From Antitrichia curtipendula (taxonomy: Eukaryota; Streptophyta; Bryopsida; Hypnales; Leucodontaceae), in contig OX579642.1 in NCBI GenBank assembly GCA_951230915.1, positions 1,488,001 through 1,552,000 of the forward strand: DNA of 64,000 nucleotides. Reading direction: 5' to 3'. Shown in pieces: positions 59,797 through 64,000 of this stretch; position 1 is the first letter of the stretch; each line of letters opens with the position of its first letter. Made by a program: the position numbers and the translations under genes. The notes under the pieces are model-generated. The model was not told the DNA's origin. It did not search any database and was given only the letters and a program-made list of their open reading frames with translations.

Positions 59797-60237
59797 ATGA
59801 TTCTGTGCGTGCTCTTCACCAACCGCACGGGCAATGTGCTTCTGGAGCGGTTCCATGGACTTCCCGCGGAGGAGCGCCTGCACTGGCGCTCCTTCTTGGT
59901 CAAGCTGACGACGGAGAATCTCAAAACCGCGCGCGACGATGAGGTCTTCGTGGCGTCGCACAAGTCCGTGTTCATTGTGTACACCGTCATCGGCGACATT
60001 TGTATTTTTGCCGTGGGAAAGGAGGTCTATGACGAGCTCGCGCTGATGGAAGTTTTGAATGCCGTCACATCGAGTGTGAAGGAGGTGTGCAGGAAGGACC
60101 CTAGTGAGCGCTTGTTCTTGGAGAAGTACGGGAAGGTGTGCTTGTGTTTGGATGAGATTATTTCCCAAGGAGCTTTGGAGCACACCGACAAGGATCGGAT
60201 TCGGAGGCTTACTAGGTTGAAACCTCTGGCGGAATGA
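59797..60237 (+). CDS. LOLITA: TPLATE complex longin-domain subunit (LOLITA-like)
   Basis: 146 codons, complete and without introns. The protein starts MILCVLFTNRTGNVLLERF and contains PAEERLHWRSFLVKL, VASHKSVFIVYTVIGD, VGKEVYDELAL, YGKVCLCLDEI and KDRIRRLTRLKP, which fit the plant longin/sigma-like small subunit of the TPLATE complex (Arabidopsis LOLITA), an adaptor acting with clathrin at the plasma membrane in endocytosis. The length equals the family's usual 140-150 residues. ATG 59797 was chosen because homologues begin MI-x-x-VLF. GC content and codon use stand out from the AT-rich flanks. No defect is seen. A coatomer zeta or adaptin sigma chain is the alternative, but PAEERLHWRSFLVKL favours LOLITA. 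Confidence 0.85.
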   Translation: MILCVLFTNRTGNVLLERFHGLPAEERLHWRSFLVKLTTENLKTARDDEVFVASHKSVFIVYTVIGDICIFAVGKEVYDELALMEVLNAVTSSVKEVCRKDPSERLFLEKYGKVCLCLDEIISQGALEHTDKDRIRRLTRLKPLAE

Positions 60238-62363
60238 GGATTGTAAGTTAGCTCTTGCATTTCATGCTGCTGTGGCAGAGGATCGATTGTGTTCGGACTT
60301 TCCGATTTTTGTTTTTGATAATTTGTTATATCTCGTCACCTGTCTTTATGGGGTGGAAGTCCTTCAGATCCCCTCACCATGGCATGGATTGATCATAGTT
60401 TAGTGTTGTGAGCTAGGGTTTCGGGCGCTCTGCAAGGTTCCGACATATTGGTGTAGGAGCTAGGTCTTCCTACCTTGGATTAGCCATCATATCTCATTTT
60501 CCGAGGAGAAGGGTGCATCTAAATGATTTTGACTGAATTAGAGTTCTAAGATTGTTCTAATATAGGGTTGCCTTTTTCTTTTAGAACGTTCATTTGGAGA
60601 AGATCAGCACTTTGCTTCCATAGTCCTCTTGGTTTGAAAGATGATTCTAGGTGTTTGGGTAATACTCAGTTATTGTTCGAGTAGACTTCACAAACTCTGC
60701 AATTTGGGGTTCTGTGATAACTACGAAATCAGTCATGGTACTTACAGAGCAACAGCAGGACTGAGTTAAGCCCTGATTGCAAAATTCATAATTAAATATC
60801 TCTTGTATAATCAGTAAGCAGGTATCTACTTGGGTGCATGTCCAGGATGTCTTTGTGATCTTGTAATTCTGCTTGTCTTATGCATTGATTCGGACATATA
60901 AGGTCGGCAAAAATTGAACATGCAGTACGCACGTAGATATGATGCCTACTTTGGGGATTTGGTTTTGACGTCTTGTCTTTAATTTAAACTCCAGTGACGC
61001 AGAGTTTCTCTCTGGATGTGTTGAAAAGTCTTTGATGAGCAAAATGTGCTGGTTAAGGTTACTCCTGGAAGAGATAACGCTTCGTTCCTCATGTCAGTAT
61101 GCATGTTGGCATGGAGATTACTGAATCTCCTCATGATCTGTGTTTTCGTTAGCGATACTTCACTATGGACGGTGGTTTGTTGGGCTACTTAGCAGATACT
61201 GCTACCTTGGGATAAATTTAACGTGTATTCAGATGCTCTTTTTGCAGGAGATCTCCGGGTCGCACTGTTCATGTTACTACTTGAACCGTTGCTTTCAGAA
61301 AATAAGATTGTGCATTCAGATGTTATACCAGCAGTTGTTTAGTCACATAACCCTCTCCTGTTGCTCTCCTGTCGCAGACAGCTTCCCATGGCGCGTTGCA
61401 GTTGGAGAAGAGGAGGGTCTGCTGTGAATACCTCTGCCCTCCCCCTCAAAGTTGTAGTATTGATGGTCTTGATACAGCCTACATATGTGGTTTATGCCTG
61501 ATAATCGTCTTGGGCATTCGAGCACAACATAATTGCTTACCAATTTTAATATGAGCCAGTATTGAGCATAGCCAGACCACAATCAAGTGGTATGTGGGAC
61601 TAGGAATTTTTTTTCCGAATCCAGGCCTAGGGGATTTTGACGCTATGCCTGTTCAGAAGGGAGTGAGTCTTGACACTTAAACGTCACGGCTAGCTCCTGG
61701 GGTCATCTTTTCTGTGTATTTCCCCACGAGCTAGCGGTGGCGTTTTAGGGTTAACCCTTAAAAGGACGGACTGGGGACTGTGGAAATCATCCCTTTGGAT
61801 ACCTTGTGAATCATTTGCTTACAAAATTGTAAAAGCACTCATTGGAAGTCAAATTATTATAGAAGGCCTCCCTTTTCACAATGAAATTCTGAGGATGAAT
61901 AGTTACACTTTTGTTCTACTAAAAGGATTCTCCGAGCTTAGATGGAGGTCAAATGTCCTCATTGATGTTTAACTCTTGAGCATCCATGGTGTATGTTTAC
62001 CAAAATTCAGGCCCTTTTGAACTCAGTCCAATCAAATTGTCACCCAAATTGAGATCCATAAAAATTTGTTGTAGAATCTGATAGTGGAGATAGGTGCTCA
62101 AGGTTATAGGGTCAAATTAGGTGCTTCACTAGATCTCATTATAGGAACAAGAATGATGTGATCTAAGAATCTATCTACTCCAATTATGCCTTAACTGTGT
62201 TGTGTTGCGTAGTGGGAATGCAATGATAAATAGGTTTAGAAAACTTAGATTCAGAAACCAAAATCAATGTTATAGTTTTGTCTAAAGGATAGAGTCTATA
62301 AATGTATTTGTTGATTTATGACAAAGTTAGAAACTTTACAATTTGACCATCATCATTACAAAA
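60238..62363. other. 3' region of LOLITA-like gene and intergenic DNA
   Basis: Mixed-composition sequence to about 61.8 kb, resembling a long 3' untranslated or spliced trailer; only short frames occur, such as 61140-61427. A hairpin with 14-bp arms (GCTAGCTCCTGGGG at 61689-61702 and its near-complement ending 61735) lies in it. After 61.8 kb it becomes AT-rich. Confidence 0.4.
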
Positions 62364-62563
62364 NNNNNNNNNNNNNNNNNNNNNNNNNNNNNNNNNNNNN
62401 NNNNNNNNNNNNNNNNNNNNNNNNNNNNNNNNNNNNNNNNNNNNNNNNNNNNNNNNNNNNNNNNNNNNNNNNNNNNNNNNNNNNNNNNNNNNNNNNNNNN
62501 NNNNNNNNNNNNNNNNNNNNNNNNNNNNNNNNNNNNNNNNNNNNNNNNNNNNNNNNNNNNNNN
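62364..62563. other. Assembly gap, 200 N
   Basis: Exactly 200 undefined bases, so probably a placeholder of unknown true size. Frames spanning it are meaningless. Confidence 0.98.
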
Positions 62564-64000
62564 GTAAAAAATAAAAAAACATCCAATTGATATTAACCTT
62601 CAATATTGTTTGTAAATTTTTTTAAATGGTCAAAGGTCAAAGGAATATAACTGCCCATACCAAAATCAACCAAATTTTTTGGATCAACTATACATGGTTG
62701 GTTATTAAAAACATAAAAAATTATATAGAAAAATTATTTGATAGTGTAATAGGTTCAATGTGGATAGAATTATACATCTATTATTCATGTAATGAATGTT
62801 GTATGTCATAGTTTATGAGATAATTATAGCTAGAATCCTAAAAACATTCTCTTCATAACATTATTTAATATAGCCAAAATAGTTTCTTACAATATTTGTT
62901 CAAATGTTGGAAATCTAGTTTTCAACAATTGTGAAAAGATACACTAAAATATTAAATTTTGTAAGTAGTAGAATCATTGAAAAGTGCAAACTAAGATTAT
63001 AAGCCAATCTAACCAGTTCTAGAAATTTCTATAAAAATAAATAAATTTAGTTTCAATTCAATATATTATTTTTAATTAACTTTTATTATAGCAAAAGAAT
63101 TTTATATAAACTGTGGTGCATGATTTAGAAATTTGATACAAGTAAGAGTTTTGAGGATTCTTACAGACTACTCATTCAATTATAAAGTAGAGCAATGGAG
63201 GTGTGATATGACTAAAACAACATATTGCATAGGGTCAATTGAATTGGAAAGTCATTGCAACTGATTTTTATGAACAAAAACCACCATTATATTTTACAAT
63301 GCAATTTGGAGTATTTTAGTCCAATCCATAATTGTTATTAAAAAATTGTTTACAAATATATCATAATAACAAACCCAAGATTGTATTTACATATTTGAAA
63401 GGTCCAAATTTTTGAATAATGGCTAGGAGTGAATCATCTTGTAGGAATTTGGTGCATATAGAACAACGCATTTGCAACAAATTAAATGCATTCCCAAGCA
63501 TACAATTGGATATTTAATTTGCTTATTATAAAATTGACCTTGTCTTATTTACATTTCATATAAAGTTCACAACAATTTATTTCTCCTAGTAACAAAGAAG
63601 TAGAAGTGACATTAGACATTCTAACCTTTCTAATGACACATTGCAAACAAGCATATAGTGTCTTTGAATTTCAAAAATAGAAAACAAGCTCCATATACAA
63701 TTTTGGGTGTATACTTATATACTCTTGTAGCACTAACTCATGTACTTATTACAAGATCATAAGGTCAATCCTAATAGCTAACTATCAACTTTATGATCTT
63801 TAATTGGATAGACCAGTGGATGGGTATTAGACCAATATCTACCCAACCTATGTGTGCATGTGGCAAATCCTAACTAAAATATGAACAAATCCCTTTAATC
63901 TTAGGTATGCCGTATACTTATGAAGGATACAAATCCAACTCGCCAATTTTTCCGGAAGCTAAAGTAAAGGTCAAAATTGTTAATTCTACAGGTGAAAAAT
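62564..64000. other. AT-rich intergenic DNA
   Basis: No gene or repeat structure is seen. Confidence 0.5.

Noticed and set aside
62316..62603. Frames spanning the N run
   Set aside because: Consist mostly of undefined bases.

Overview
This window is plant nuclear DNA. It is AT-rich, gene-poor and dominated by transposable elements. The one clear host gene, at 59797-60237, encodes the small longin-type subunit of the TPLATE endocytic complex (LOLITA-like), which points to a land plant. GT-AG introns, TATA boxes and hAT, MULE and L1-type elements fit that. I cannot name the species; the repeat load suggests a large genome, possibly a non-seed plant (inference).

Layout. 1-2135: AT-rich DNA with a 5'-truncated LINE (95-602, 11-bp target duplication). 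2136-17433: a 15.3-kb hAT element with a 10-bp inverted terminal repeat and an 8-bp target duplication (7/8 identical). It carries a BED/hAT transposase (+), a protein-kinase-like gene (-) and a coiled-coil RING-like gene (+), all broken mainly by in-frame nonsense codons. A GC-rich array of GTCC/GACGG motifs sits upstream of the promoter of each of the three genes and also at the 3' end. 17442-23506: gene-free DNA with a large foldback near 20.2-20.5 kb. 23507-30578: a complete but inactive L1/LINE with ORF1, ORF2, poly(A) and target duplication. 30594-41978: AT-rich DNA with short inverted-repeat elements, one unknown ORF and a minisatellite.

41989-58445 is the most interesting part: a 16.5-kb Mutator-like (MULE) element with imperfect inverted ends and a 9-10-bp target duplication. 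Rightward it carries a two-exon MULE transposase (zinc finger, DDE core, SWIM) with a single in-frame TAA. Leftward it carries a 13-exon gene whose exons join into one uninterrupted frame of about 1400 codons. That protein combines an acidic, NLS-bearing N-terminus, a ParB/sulfiredoxin-fold domain, a charged coiled coil and a C-terminal prokaryote-type N4/N6 DNA-methylase fold with a degenerate catalytic motif. The same element holds six copies of a GGATCC-centred palindrome (one with a variant centre); four are the cores of hairpins in the second intron of the ParB-methylase gene. A ParB-like protein, a methylase fold and clustered palindromes in one transposon suggest a self-recognition or marking system (inference).

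58456-64000 holds the LOLITA-like gene, its flanks, a 200-bp assembly gap (62364-62563) and featureless AT-rich DNA. The gene models come from reading frames and splice sites by eye; no database search was possible.
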